38,465 nt of DNA from JAKOQB01 sp050258235. Lineage in GTDB: Bacteria; Pseudomonadota; Gammaproteobacteria; Burkholderiales; Burkholderiaceae_F. The DNA lies in NCBI GenBank assembly GCA_050258235.1, contig JBLMYK010000220.1, positions 1-38,465 of the forward strand. Reading direction: 5' to 3'. Below the pieces are notes generated by a model, which saw only the letters and a program-made list of their open reading frames with translations, was not told the DNA's origin and did not search any database. Shown here one piece after another: positions 24,064-32,727 of the stretch. The translations under genes were made by a program, and so were the position numbers. Within the stretch, counting starts at the first letter, position 1. Every line of letters begins with the position of its first letter.

Positions 24064-25227
24064 ATGAATCCGCTGAAAATGGCAAGCATCCTGCCGGCGC
24101 TGGCGCTGGCAGCCACGCTGTCGGCCGCACCGCCTGCATCGGCGCAGGTGAAGATCGGCGTGATCACGTCGGCGACCGGTCCGACAGCGTTCGTCGGCAT
24201 CCCGCAGAAGAACGCGGTGGCGCTGCTGCCGAAGAAGGCCGGCGATCTGTCGATCGAGTACATCGTGTACGACGACGCGAGCGATCCCACGCAGAGCGTG
24301 CAGCTGGTCAAGAAGCTGCTGTCGGAGCAGAAGATCGACGCGCTGATCGGACCGTCCGGCTCGCCGAACGCGATGGGCACGCTGCAGTTCATGGCCGAGG
24401 CGCAGACGCCGATGCTGGCGCCGGTCGGAACCTCCGCGGTCGTGGTGCCGATGGACGACAAGAAGCGCTGGGTGTTCAAGACCCACCCGAACGATGACGT
24501 GATCAGTGAAGGGCTGATCGCGGCGATGACCAAGCGCGGCGTGAAGACGCTCGGCTTCATCGGCTACAACGACCCGTACGGCGAGAGCTGGTACAAGACA
24601 TTCGCGCCGATGGCGCAGAAGGCCGGCCTGCAGATCGTGGCCAACGAGCGCTACAGCCGGCAGGACACCAGCGTGACCGGCCAAGTCGCCAAGCTGATCG
24701 GCGCCAAGCCGGATGCGGTGCTGGTCGCCGGTGTCGCGGCAGGCGCGGCACTGCCGCACATGCAACTGGTCGACGCCGGTTACAAGGGACTGATCTTCCA
24801 CACGCACGGCTCGGCCTCCGGCGCGTTCATCCAGATCGGCGGCAAGAAGGTCGAAGGCGCGCTGATCGTCGGCCCGATGCTGCTGGTGCTCGACGAGATC
24901 CCCGACAGCGTGCCGAGCAAGAAGATCGCGACGGAGTTCGTCAGCGGCTATGAACGCCAGTTCGGATCGAAGCCGCCCATCTTCGGCGCCGGCGTCTACG
25001 ACGCGGGTCTGCTGCTCGCGCGCGCGATCCCCGAGGCCGCCCGCAAGGCGAAACCCGGCACGCCCGAGTTCCGTGCCGCGCTGCGCGACGCGCTCGAAGG
25101 CACGCGCGATCTCGTCGTGTCGCAGGGCGTGATCAATCTTTCGCCGCAGGATCACTCCGGCTTCGACCAGCGCGGCCAGGCGCTGATCACGGTCAAGGAC
25201 GGCAAGTTCACGCTGGTGAAGGACTGA
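24064..25227 (+). CDS. ABC-type branched-chain amino acid/aromatic solute-binding protein
   Basis: The 387-residue periplasmic protein has a signal peptide (MNPLKMASILPALALAATLS, then APPASA and a cut before QVK) and a type I periplasmic binding fold of the Leu/Ile/Val family. VKIGVITSATGPTAFVGIPQ and IGPSGSPNAMGTLQFMAEAQ are typical ligand-pocket segments. A strong AGGAGG ribosome-binding site precedes the ATG by seven bases. Members of this group in aromatic degraders bind benzoate-like acids as well as amino acids. No ABC permease or ATPase genes occur in the window, so it is an orphan receptor that must use a transporter encoded elsewhere. It closes the plus-strand CoA operon; the next gene is 76 bp away across a hairpin. 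Confidence 0.92.
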   Translation: MNPLKMASILPALALAATLSAAPPASAQVKIGVITSATGPTAFVGIPQKNAVALLPKKAGDLSIEYIVYDDASDPTQSVQLVKKLLSEQKIDALIGPSGSPNAMGTLQFMAEAQTPMLAPVGTSAVVVPMDDKKRWVFKTHPNDDVISEGLIAAMTKRGVKTLGFIGYNDPYGESWYKTFAPMAQKAGLQIVANERYSRQDTSVTGQVAKLIGAKPDAVLVAGVAAGAALPHMQLVDAGYKGLIFHTHGSASGAFIQIGGKKVEGALIVGPMLLVLDEIPDSVPSKKIATEFVSGYERQFGSKPPIFGAGVYDAGLLLARAIPEAARKAKPGTPEFRAALRDALEGTRDLVVSQGVINLSPQDHSGFDQRGQALITVKDGKFTLVKD

Positions 25228-25240
25228 GTTATCGAACGAC

Positions 25241-25268
25241 GTCCGTCCCCGGTCAACCGGGGACGGAC
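25241..25268 (+). terminator. Strong hairpin, possible terminator or attenuator
   Basis: GTCCGTCCCCGGT and ACCGGGGACGGAC form a perfect 13-bp stem around a two-base CA centre, 13 bp after the solute-binding protein stop. There is no T-run after it, so it is not a canonical Rho-independent terminator. It may stabilise the upstream mRNA 3' end or weaken read-through into the oxidoreductase gene. Confidence 0.55.
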
Positions 25269-25303
25269 GGAGCCCGGCGCGAGGTATCCGGGCGGGAAGG
25301 CAC

Positions 25304-28300
25304 ATGAATCTCGCAGACGTCTCGCTGGAGGACAAGTACCGGATCGACAGCGGCCGCGTCTACATGACCGGCGTGCAGGCGCTGGCGCGGCTGCCGATGC
25401 TGCAGCATCAACGCGATGCGGCCGCCGGCCTGAAGACCGCGGGCTACATCTCCGGCTACCGCGGCTCACCGCTGGCCGGACTCGACTCCGCGCTGCATGC
25501 GGCGCGTGCGCACCTGGCGGCGCATGGCATCGATTTCCACCCGGCCGTCAACGAGGATCTCGCGGCGACCGCGATCTGGGGCACGCAGCAGCTGCACCTG
25601 CTGCCGGGTGCGAAGCGCGACGGCATCTTCTCGATGTGGTACGGCAAGGGCCCGGGCGTCGATCGCTGCGGCGACGTGTTCAAGCACGCAAATTACGCCG
25701 GCACGTCGCGCTACGGCGGCGTGCTGCTGATCGCCGGGGACGATCACAGCGCGCGTTCGTCCGCGGTTGCACACCAGAGCGAGCACATCTTTTCGGCCTG
25801 CGCGATCCCGGTGCTCGCGCCGGCGAACCTGCAGGACTGCCTCGACCTCGGCCTGCACGGCTGGGCGATGTCGCGCTACTCCGGTTGCTGGGTGGCGATG
25901 AAGACGACCGCCGACGTGGTCGAGAGCTCGGCGATCGTCGAGGTCGACCCGCACCGCGTGCAGATCCGGCTGCCGGACGACTTTGCGCTGCCCGCCGACG
26001 GCGTGCACATCCGCTGGCCCGACCCCCAGCTCGTGCAGGAAAAACGGATGCACGAGTTCAAGGTCTATGCCGCCGTCGCGTATGCGCGCGCGAATCGGCT
26101 GAACCGGCTGGTGTGGGACGCGCCGGCGCCCAGGCTCGGCATCATCGCCTGCGGCAAGGCGTGGCTCGATGTGCGCCAGGCCTTGCACGACCTGGGCATC
26201 GACGAAGCGGTCGCGCGAGACATCGGCCTGCGACTGTACAAGGTGGGGATGGCGTGGCCGCTCGAAGCCGACGGGGTGCGCCACTTTGCCGAGGGACTGG
26301 AGGAGATCCTGGTCGTCGAGGAAAAGCGCCAGATCATCGAATACCAGCTCAAGGAGATGCTCTACAACTGGCGCGAAGACGTGCGCCCGCGCGTGGTCGG
26401 CAAGTTCGACGAAAGCGGCGAATGGCCGGCCCCGCACAGCCAGTGGCTGCTGCCGCCGACCGGGGAACTCACGCCGGCGCTGGCAGCGCAGGCGATCGCC
26501 GCCCGCGTCGGCCGCTTCCACACGTCCGAGAGAATGCGGCAGCACCTGGCGTTCCTGCGCGAGCAGCAGCAGTCGCCCGCCGAACGCCTGCCGGCGCGGA
26601 TGCCGTACTTCTGCTCGGGCTGCCCGCACAACCGATCCACGCAGGTGCCGCAGGGTTCGTGCGCGCTTGGCGGCGTCGGCTGCCACTTAATGGCGACCTG
26701 GATGGACCGCAACACGATCACGGTCAGCCAGATGGGCGGCGAAGGCGTGACCTGGCTCGGAATGGCCGAGCACGCCGGCGTGCGGCACGTGTTCGCCAAC
26801 ATGGGCGACGGGACCTACTACCACTCGGGCCTGCTGGCAATCCGCGCCGCGATCGCCGCCGGCGTCAACATCACCTACAAGATCCTCTACAACGACGCGG
26901 TCGCAATGACCGGCGGCCAGCCGGTCGACGGACCGCTCACCGTGCCGCAGATCACGCGCCAGCTCGAAGCCGAAGGCGTGCGACGCATCGTTGTGCTGAG
27001 CGAGGAACCCGAACGCTACTCAAGCGGCGCGGACTTCGCGCCCGGCGTGCAGGTACGTGGTCGCGAGGATCTCGACACCGTGCAGCGCGAGCTGCGCGCG
27101 ATCGCCGGCGTCACCGCGCTGATATTCGACCAGACCTGCGCGTCGGAGAAGCGCCGCCGCCGCAAGCGCGGCAGCCTGCCGGAGCCGCCACGGCGCGTGT
27201 TCATCAACGAACTCGTGTGCGAGGGTTGTGGCGACTGCAGCACCAAGTCCAACTGCCTGTCGGTGGTGCCGGTGGAGACGGAATTCGGCCGCAGGTACGC
27301 GATCGACCAGTCAACCTGCAACGTCGACGAGAGCTGTATCGCCGGCCTGTGCCCGAGCCTCGTGACCGTGGAAGGCGCGGCGGCGCAGCGCACGCGCGCG
27401 TCGCTGCCGGATGACGGGGCCATGCTGCCCGAGCCGCGCCAGCCGGCGCTCGATGGGCCATACAGCCTGCTGATCGCCGGCATCGGCGGCACCGGCGTGG
27501 TGACGCTCGGCGCGCTGATCGGCATGGCCGCTCACCTCGACGGCAGGGGCGCCACCGTGCTCGACATGACCGGGCTGGCGCAGAAGGGCGGTGCGGTGCT
27601 GTCGCACGTGCGGCTTGCGCCGACACAGGAAGAGCTTCACGCGCCTCGCATCGCCGTCGGGGCGGCCGATGTGGTGCTCGGCTGCGATGCGCTGGTGGCC
27701 GCAGGCCCCGAGGCGCGGGCGACGATGCGCAGCGGCGCAACCCGCGTGTTGGTCGACGCGGCCGCAGCGATCACCGGCGAGCAGGTCCGGCATCCCGACC
27801 GCGAGCTTCCGCGCGCCGCGATCGAACGGCAGCTGCGCGCAACGGTCGGCGACGCGAAGGTCGACGTGGTCGACGCCACGCGCCTGACGACCTTGCTGCT
27901 CGGTCATTCGCTCGGTACCAACCTGTTCATGCTCGGCTGCGCCTGGCAGGCCGGGCTGGTGCCGGCGTCGAAGGACGCGCTGCTGCGCGCGATCGAGCTG
28001 AACGGCGTGGCGGTCGAAGACAACCTGCGCGCGTTCCAGTGGGGGCGGCGCGCAGCGCATGATCGTGCCGGCGTCGAACTGATCGCGCGACGCGCAGAAC
28101 ACCTGCCCGAATCCCGGCGGCTGTCGCGCGGCCTGGACGAAGTCCTCGCGCGCCGGCGCGCTGCGCTCGCCGCTTACCAGGACGCTGGGTATGCGCAGCG
28201 TTACGCCGACCTCGTGACGCGCGTGCGGGCGTCCGAGCAGGCAGTCGACGGCGGAACACGGCTCGCGGAGAGCGTGGCGCGCAACGCGTACCGACTGTTC

Positions 28301-28786
28301 GCGTACAAGGACGAATACGAAGTCGCGCGGCTCTTCAGCGACGGACGGTTCGCGGAAGAACTGCAGCGCACATTCGGTGCTGGCAGCCGCGTGCACCTGC
28401 ATCTGGCGATTCCCGCGCTGGCGCGTACCGATCCGGACACCGGGGAGCCGCGCAAGCAGCGCTACGGGCCGTGGATGATGGGTGCGCTGCGCGTGCTCGC
28501 GGCGGCGAAGTGGTTGCGCGGCACGCATTTCGACCCCTTCGGCTACACCGCCGAGCGTCGCTTCGAGCGGGCGCTGCGCGACGAGTACGAGGCGGACATG
28601 CGGCGGATCGCGGAGCAGCTGCGCGCCGACAACCTGGCGCTGGCGATCGAGATTGCGTCGCTGCCCGAACGCATCCGCGGCTTCGGTCCCGTCAAGCAGC
28701 GCAATGCGGCCGCCGCGCGCGCGCGGCACGATGAGCTGATGCGTGCCTTCGAGCTTCGGGCCGAGCCGGTCGCCGAACCCGCGTAG
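25304..28786 (+). CDS. Indolepyruvate:ferredoxin oxidoreductase, alpha-gamma fused
   Basis: The 1160-residue protein is a single-chain 2-oxoacid:ferredoxin oxidoreductase that converts aryl- or alkyl-pyruvates plus CoA to acyl-CoA, CO2 and reduced ferredoxin. The N-terminal pyrimidine domain begins near GYISGYRGSPLAGLD (46-60). A CSGCPHNRST segment lies near 440 and the thiamine-diphosphate/Mg region, MGDGTYYHSGL, near 500. Cysteine clusters CEGCGDCSTKSNC and CNVDESCIAGLC (about 638-690) hold iron-sulfur centres. The gamma domain starts near IAGIGGTGVVTLGALIG (about 723). Such fused forms are common in betaproteobacteria. It probably feeds arylacetyl-CoA from aromatic amino acids and supplies low-potential electrons. 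The start has a GGAAGG site seven bases upstream. Confidence 0.93.
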   Translation: MNLADVSLEDKYRIDSGRVYMTGVQALARLPMLQHQRDAAAGLKTAGYISGYRGSPLAGLDSALHAARAHLAAHGIDFHPAVNEDLAATAIWGTQQLHLLPGAKRDGIFSMWYGKGPGVDRCGDVFKHANYAGTSRYGGVLLIAGDDHSARSSAVAHQSEHIFSACAIPVLAPANLQDCLDLGLHGWAMSRYSGCWVAMKTTADVVESSAIVEVDPHRVQIRLPDDFALPADGVHIRWPDPQLVQEKRMHEFKVYAAVAYARANRLNRLVWDAPAPRLGIIACGKAWLDVRQALHDLGIDEAVARDIGLRLYKVGMAWPLEADGVRHFAEGLEEILVVEEKRQIIEYQLKEMLYNWREDVRPRVVGKFDESGEWPAPHSQWLLPPTGELTPALAAQAIAARVGRFHTSERMRQHLAFLREQQQSPAERLPARMPYFCSGCPHNRSTQVPQGSCALGGVGCHLMATWMDRNTITVSQMGGEGVTWLGMAEHAGVRHVFANMGDGTYYHSGLLAIRAAIAAGVNITYKILYNDAVAMTGGQPVDGPLTVPQITRQLEAEGVRRIVVLSEEPERYSSGADFAPGVQVRGREDLDTVQRELRAIAGVTALIFDQTCASEKRRRRKRGSLPEPPRRVFINELVCEGCGDCSTKSNCLSVVPVETEFGRRYAIDQSTCNVDESCIAGLCPSLVTVEGAAAQRTRASLPDDGAMLPEPRQPALDGPYSLLIAGIGGTGVVTLGALIGMAAHLDGRGATVLDMTGLAQKGGAVLSHVRLAPTQEELHAPRIAVGAADVVLGCDALVAAGPEARATMRSGATRVLVDAAAAITGEQVRHPDRELPRAAIERQLRATVGDAKVDVVDATRLTTLLLGHSLGTNLFMLGCAWQAGLVPASKDALLRAIELNGVAVEDNLRAFQWGRRAAHDRAGVELIARRAEHLPESRRLSRGLDEVLARRRAALAAYQDAGYAQRYADLVTRVRASEQAVDGGTRLAESVARNAYRLFAYKDEYEVARLFSDGRFAEELQRTFGAGSRVHLHLAIPALARTDPDTGEPRKQRYGPWMMGALRVLAAAKWLRGTHFDPFGYTAERRFERALRDEYEADMRRIAEQLRADNLALAIEIASLPERIRGFGPVKQRNAAAARARHDELMRAFELRAEPVAEPA

Positions 28787-28795
28787 TCTCAAGCG

Positions 28796-29989
28796 ATGCG
28801 ACCGACTTCGCGATGGTCCACCGCGCCCGTGCTGGCGAGTGCATTCCGGCCGTTCTACCTTCTCGGCGCGCTGTATGCGCCGCTGGTGATCACCGGCGGC
28901 GTGGGCGCGCTGGCCGGCGTCGTGCCGCTGCCGACCGGGGTGCCGCTGTGGCACGGGCACGAGATGGTATTCGGTTTCGCGATGGCGATCGTGATCGGCA
29001 CGGTGCTGACCGCGCTACCGAGCTGGGCCGGCACGCCTGAAATCACTCGTGCGCCGCTGGCACTGCTCGCGGCACTATGGCTGCTCGGCCGCATCGCGTT
29101 CTGGGCATCGCCCTGGCTGCCGGCGCCGCTGACCGCAGCCGCCGACCTGCTGTTCCTGCTCGTGGTGACAGCGATGCTTGCACCGCAGCTGCTGCGCATC
29201 CGCAACCGCCTCTATCTGCTGCTGCTGCCGATCCTGCTCGCGCTGTGCGCGGCGGCGCTGGCATATCACGCAGCTTCGGCTGCCGGGGACGTCGTCGGCG
29301 CAGCGCGCGCGCTGCGCGCCGCCGTGTACGCAGTGGTGGCGATCTTCCTGCTCAAGGGCGGCGTGCTGACGCCCATCTTCACCGGCAACGCGCTGCGCGC
29401 ACTCGGACGGGGCGACCAGGCGCCCTTCAGCATCGGGCTGGAGGCCGCCGCGCTCGGCAGCGTGCTCGTCCTCGCTCTGCTCGATCTCGGCGCTGCGCCG
29501 GCCGCGTGGCAGGGCGGCGCCGCCGTCGTATGCGCAGTCGTGCACGGCATTCGCGTCGCGCGCTGGCGCGGGTGGCTCGTCGCCGCGCAGCCGCTGCTGG
29601 CAGCGATGCATCTGAGCTTCGCGTGGCTGGTGTTCGCGTTCGCATTGAAGGCGTGCGCAGAACTGACCGGCAGCGTGCCTGAAACCGCGTGGGTGCACGC
29701 GTTCACGGTCGGCAGCCTGGGAATGATGATGCTTGGCCTGATGAACCGGGTCGTGCTGCGGCATACCGGGCGCCCGCTCGTGGTTTCAGGGCCGATACGG
29801 CTCGCGTATCCGCTGATGGTCGCGGCCGCGGCGCTGCGCGTCGCGGCCGCGGTGTTCGGGCTGGGCACCTGGGCGATGGCGGTCGCCGCGATCATGTGGG
29901 CAGCACCCTTCGTGATCTATCTGCTCCAGTACGGCGCGGTGCTGCTGCAGCCCAGCCTGCCGCGCACGCCGCCGCTGCAGCCGGCCTGA
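28796..29989 (+). CDS. nnrS: NnrS family membrane protein
   Basis: The 397-residue polytopic membrane protein has NnrS signatures: FRPFYLLGALYAPLVIT, then LWHGHEMVFGFAMAIVIGT with the conserved His pair, a GGVLTPIFTGNALRA loop and HAFTVGSLGMMMLGLMNR with a following LRHTGRPL. NnrS is a haem- and copper-containing inner-membrane protein that relieves nitric oxide and nitrosative stress, and its genes travel with denitrification genes. It starts 9 bp after the oxidoreductase gene, so may be read through from it. A second nnrS follows with its own promoter. About 12 hydrophobic helices cover the sequence. Confidence 0.9.
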   Translation: MRPTSRWSTAPVLASAFRPFYLLGALYAPLVITGGVGALAGVVPLPTGVPLWHGHEMVFGFAMAIVIGTVLTALPSWAGTPEITRAPLALLAALWLLGRIAFWASPWLPAPLTAAADLLFLLVVTAMLAPQLLRIRNRLYLLLLPILLALCAAALAYHAASAAGDVVGAARALRAAVYAVVAIFLLKGGVLTPIFTGNALRALGRGDQAPFSIGLEAAALGSVLVLALLDLGAAPAAWQGGAAVVCAVVHGIRVARWRGWLVAAQPLLAAMHLSFAWLVFAFALKACAELTGSVPETAWVHAFTVGSLGMMMLGLMNRVVLRHTGRPLVVSGPIRLAYPLMVAAAALRVAAAVFGLGTWAMAVAAIMWAAPFVIYLLQYGAVLLQPSLPRTPPLQPA

Positions 29990-30021
29990 CAGCACCCGAT
30001 CCCCCGCTTCTGGCGCTTGCG

Positions 30022-30049
30022 TTGACATTTCGCGCGCGCCGCGTAAGAT
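30022..30049 (+). promoter_or_regulatory. Sigma-70-type promoter of the second nnrS operon
   Basis: A perfect -35 hexamer TTGACA (30022-30027) lies 16 bp before TAAGAT (30044-30049), which matches four of six bases of the -10 consensus. The gap from the previous stop (29989) to the ATG at 30115 is 125 bp and unusually AT-rich for this DNA. A small hairpin, GGCGG-GGTT-CCGCC, lies at 30078-30091 in the probable leader. Confidence 0.7.
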
Positions 30050-30067
30050 TCATATTAAATACCTCTT
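30045..30067 (+). promoter_or_regulatory. Candidate NsrR operator
   Basis: The 23-bp site has half-sites AAGATTCATAT and AAATACCTCTT around one T. It fits the NsrR consensus architecture of 11-1-11 with outer AAGAT...ATCTT and inner ATTT/AAAT elements; seven of eleven arm positions are symmetric. It overlaps the -10 hexamer, the right place for repression by NsrR, the 4Fe-4S nitric oxide sensor that is known to control nnrS in many proteobacteria. Confidence 0.7.
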
Positions 30068-30114
30068 TATATTTTTCGGCGGGGTTCCGCCTACCTGTCT
30101 TTGAAAGAGCAGCG

Positions 30115-31329
30115 ATGGAGCAGTTACTTCAGCTGGAAGAACCCGAGCGCGCCGTCCCCGCGAAGGCCGACCTGCAGTCGTTTCTCAGCCTCGGTTTCCG
30201 TCCGTTGTATCTGGCGGGCGCGGCATGGGCCGCGATCGCGATCGGGATCTGGGTCTTCGCGCCGCAGTGGCTGCGGCCGCCGCTCGCAGGCGTGGCCTGG
30301 CACGCGCATGAAATGCTGTGGGGCTTCATCGCGACGATCGCCGTCGGCTTCCTGATGACGGCCGGGGCGAACTGGACCGGGCTGAATCCCCTGCGCGGCC
30401 GAGCGCTCGCGCTCGCCGCCGGACTGTGGGCCGTGGCGCGTGTCGGTTTTCTCGTCGGCGGCGAAATTCCGTTCGTTGTCGCCGCGGTCGCCGAAGTCAC
30501 CTTCTTCGCGCTGGCGGCAGTCGCGATGGCGCGCGTCGTCGTCAAGTCGCGCAACCGCCGCAACTACGCGGTGCCGCTCCTTCTGCTGGGCCTCGCGATC
30601 AGCGATGCCGCCTACCTGGTCGCCGCGCATCAGGGCGATTTCGTGCTGCTGATGCACCGCTTCGGGGTTGGACTGCTGGTCATGGCGCTGATCGCGCTGC
30701 TGGTGGCGCGCCGGGTAATGCCGTTCTTCGCGATGCGCGCGGTCGCCGGGCTGCAGATTCCGATGCACGTGCGCAGCGGACAGATCCAGCTCGGTGCCGG
30801 CGCGATCGCGGTCGCCGCGCTCTGCGCCGATCTTGCCTGGCCGGCAGCGATCGGGATGGCGGTGGCCGGCGCAATCGCGCTGGTGCAACTGATCCAGTGG
30901 CGGCCCTGGGCGGTGCGCCGCAACCCGCTGCTGTGGATCCTGTACGTCGGCTACGCGGGGCTGGCGGCTGGCCTGCTTGTCGCAGCCGCGCAGACGGCGG
31001 GGCTCGAACTGCGCGCGGTGGTGCCGGTGCACCTTATCGCACTGGCGGGCTTCTCGGTGCTGATCATCGGCATGATCACGCGCACCGCGCTCGGCCACCT
31101 GGGACGCGCGCTCGAACTGGACCGCAGCATGCTCGTCAGCTACTGGTTCGTGCTCGTCGCGGTGGTACTGCGTCTGGTCTCGCTGTGGCCATCGGAGTTC
31201 AGCGTGCTCGCCCTGCGCGCATCGGCACTGGCCTGGATCGCGGGGTTCGCGCTGTACGTGTGGCGCTTCGCGCCATGGCTGGTCCGTACGCGCGCGGACG
31301 CTTCACTGCCGCTGGCGAGGCGCGCATGA
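30115..31329 (+). CDS. nnrS: NnrS family membrane protein, second copy
   Basis: The 404-residue protein is a second NnrS-like polytopic membrane protein. It carries FLSLGFRPLYLAGAAWAAIA, a WHAHEMLWGFIATIAVGFLM segment with the conserved His-Ala-His-Glu, a VARRVMPFFAMRAV loop and HLIALAGFSVLIIGMITR, all in the order of the family. It differs strongly from the first copy and so is not a recent duplicate. Its promoter overlaps a candidate NsrR operator, so it should be induced by nitric oxide. The stop overlaps the ferredoxin start (ATGA), placing nnrS, ferredoxin and a 76-residue protein in one unit. The ribosome-binding site is weak (AAGAG). Confidence 0.92.
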   Translation: MEQLLQLEEPERAVPAKADLQSFLSLGFRPLYLAGAAWAAIAIGIWVFAPQWLRPPLAGVAWHAHEMLWGFIATIAVGFLMTAGANWTGLNPLRGRALALAAGLWAVARVGFLVGGEIPFVVAAVAEVTFFALAAVAMARVVVKSRNRRNYAVPLLLLGLAISDAAYLVAAHQGDFVLLMHRFGVGLLVMALIALLVARRVMPFFAMRAVAGLQIPMHVRSGQIQLGAGAIAVAALCADLAWPAAIGMAVAGAIALVQLIQWRPWAVRRNPLLWILYVGYAGLAAGLLVAAAQTAGLELRAVVPVHLIALAGFSVLIIGMITRTALGHLGRALELDRSMLVSYWFVLVAVVLRLVSLWPSEFSVLALRASALAWIAGFALYVWRFAPWLVRTRADASLPLARRA

Positions 31330-31715
31330 CCTTCGTCGTCACCGAGTCGTGCATCAAGTGCAAGTACACCGACTGCGTGGACGTCTGCCCCGTGGATGCG
31401 TTCCGCGAGGGCAGGAACATGCTGGTGATCGACCCCGACGAGTGCATCGACTGCGCGCTTTGCGTGCCGGAATGCCCGGTCGAGGCGATTTTTGCCGAAG
31501 ACGATGTGCCCGCGGATCAGGCGGACTTCATTGCCACCAACGCGCAATTGGCCAAACAATGGCCGACGATCCGCCGCAAGAAGGCCGCACCGGCGGATGC
31601 CGACCAGTGGGCGAAGATCGAGTTCAAGCGCAATCTGCTGGACCGCCGCGCGGCGGGCGATGGCGCGACGCCCGAACAGCCCGCCGCCGCGCCGCACGCC
31701 GAGAGCGGGAACTGA
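31326..31715 (+). CDS. fdxA: 7Fe ferredoxin (3Fe-4S/4Fe-4S), FdxA type
   Basis: The 129-residue protein matches the Azotobacter ferredoxin I pattern. It opens MTFVVTESCIKCKYTDCVDV with Cys9, Cys17 and Cys50 for the 3Fe-4S cluster and Cys21, Cys40, Cys43 and Cys46 for the 4Fe-4S cluster, in DPDECIDCALCVPECP. A segment after residue 51 (AIFAEDDVPADQADFIATN) is also typical. It is about 20 residues longer than usual at the C-terminus, with a proline/alanine-rich tail. It is coupled to nnrS upstream (ATGA) and to a small gene downstream (TGATG). It could carry electrons in nitric oxide detoxification or from the oxidoreductase at 25304; the partner is not known. Confidence 0.94.
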   Translation: MTFVVTESCIKCKYTDCVDVCPVDAFREGRNMLVIDPDECIDCALCVPECPVEAIFAEDDVPADQADFIATNAQLAKQWPTIRRKKAAPADADQWAKIEFKRNLLDRRAAGDGATPEQPAAAPHAESGN

Positions 31716-31945
31716 TGCCGCGCACGACGCTGCCCGCTGAAATGACGATCGAGCGCGGACGCATCGACTTCCTGCTGCGGCGGGACGGGCGCGCATCGAC
31801 GGTCGACTGGGTGCGGCGCACGCTGCAGATCTACCGCGGCGCGCTGCTCGCCCGTGATGGTTACGCACGCGAATTTCGAAGCACGCTGATCCGCTCCTGC
31901 GTCGACTTCAGGCGCTGGCTGCGCAGCCAGCACGCGTATGGCTGA
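31715..31945 (+). CDS. Small hypothetical protein, 76 residues
   Basis: A 76-residue arginine-rich protein starts at an ATG that shares a base with the ferredoxin stop (TGATG). The sequence begins MPRTTLPAEMTIERGRIDFL and contains VDWVRRTLQIYRGALL and SCVDFRRWLRSQHAYG. It is probably helical and soluble, with one cysteine. I do not recognise a family. The tight coupling to ferredoxin and nnrS suggests an accessory role in that unit, perhaps in nitric oxide stress. The reading frame continues the codon style of its neighbours. Confidence 0.7.
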   Translation: MPRTTLPAEMTIERGRIDFLLRRDGRASTVDWVRRTLQIYRGALLARDGYAREFRSTLIRSCVDFRRWLRSQHAYG

Positions 31946-31969
31946 AGCGCTGCAGTTGCCGCCTGCTGG

Positions 31970-32695
31970 TCACAGCCGATCGAGTTCCGGGTAGTGGCGG
32001 AAGATCCCCTGCTCGTTGAAAGGAAGGCAGCGCCCCGACGCCAGGTATGCCGCCAGCCGCGGCCGCTCGGCCGTACGCAGCGCGAGCGAGCCCAGCCGCC
32101 GGTACCTGGGCTGAAGCTTCTTCATCGTGCGCGGAAACGCGTAGCGCAGCCCGGACAGCAGCTGAAACAGCGACAGGTCTGCGTAGCTTGCGTCGCGGCC
32201 GGTCAGCCAGCCTCCGCGCGGGCTCCGCGCCAGCAGCGTTTCGAAGTAGCCGAGGAACTTCGGTATCCGCTCGCGCGTGAAATGCCGCGCCGCCCTCGCC
32301 GCCTCGGGCTTCTGCTCCTCGTAGTACAGGCTGGAGGCGATCGGATGGTGCACGTTGTGCGCTTCGTCGACGAAGTCCGCGATCGTCAGCTGCAGCTGGT
32401 GCACCCACAACCGGCCGGCCTCGCCCGCAGGCGCAAGCTGCAGCCGCGGGCCGAGGAAGAGCAGGATGTTCGCGGTCTGCCCGATCAGCAGCCTTCCCGC
32501 CCGCAGGAACGGCGGCGCGAACGGCGGGCGCACGACGCTCACGTCCTTCAGCAGCCGCAGCATCGCCGCCATCCCCATGCCCTTGCGTCTGGAGCGTGCG
32601 ACGTCGACGTAGTCGGCGCCGGCATCCTCGAGCGCCAGCCGCACGAACTCGCCGCGGCCGGGGATCGACGGCCAGTAATACAGTTCGTATCTCAA
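31970..32695 (-). CDS. Glutathione S-transferase family protein
   Basis: The 241-residue protein has a thioredoxin-like N-terminal domain (RYELYYWPSIPGRGEFVRLAL) followed by a helical C-terminal domain, with the family's pattern LTGRDASYADLSLFQLLSGLR near residue 175. I chose the TTG at 32695 because it follows a GGAGGG ribosome-binding site by four bases; a frame extension to 32707 would put this site inside the gene. Members conjugate or isomerise with glutathione; nothing here fixes the substrate. It is convergent with the plus-strand ferredoxin unit (24-bp gap) and divergent from the 75-residue gene (32-bp gap). Confidence 0.88.
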   Translation of the reverse strand: MRYELYYWPSIPGRGEFVRLALEDAGADYVDVARSRRKGMGMAAMLRLLKDVSVVRPPFAPPFLRAGRLLIGQTANILLFLGPRLQLAPAGEAGRLWVHQLQLTIADFVDEAHNVHHPIASSLYYEEQKPEAARAARHFTRERIPKFLGYFETLLARSPRGGWLTGRDASYADLSLFQLLSGLRYAFPRTMKKLQPRYRRLGSLALRTAERPRLAAYLASGRCLPFNEQGIFRHYPELDRL

Positions 32696-32727
32696 CGGGC
32701 CCTCCAAATTCAGGCGACTATCTGCGC

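Noticed and set aside
25241..25268. Canonical Rho-independent terminator
   Set aside because: The 13-bp stem has no following T-run, so it is recorded only as a possible terminator.
30022..30035. FNR site upstream of the second nnrS
   Set aside because: TTGACA begins a good -35 hexamer but no inverted second half follows.
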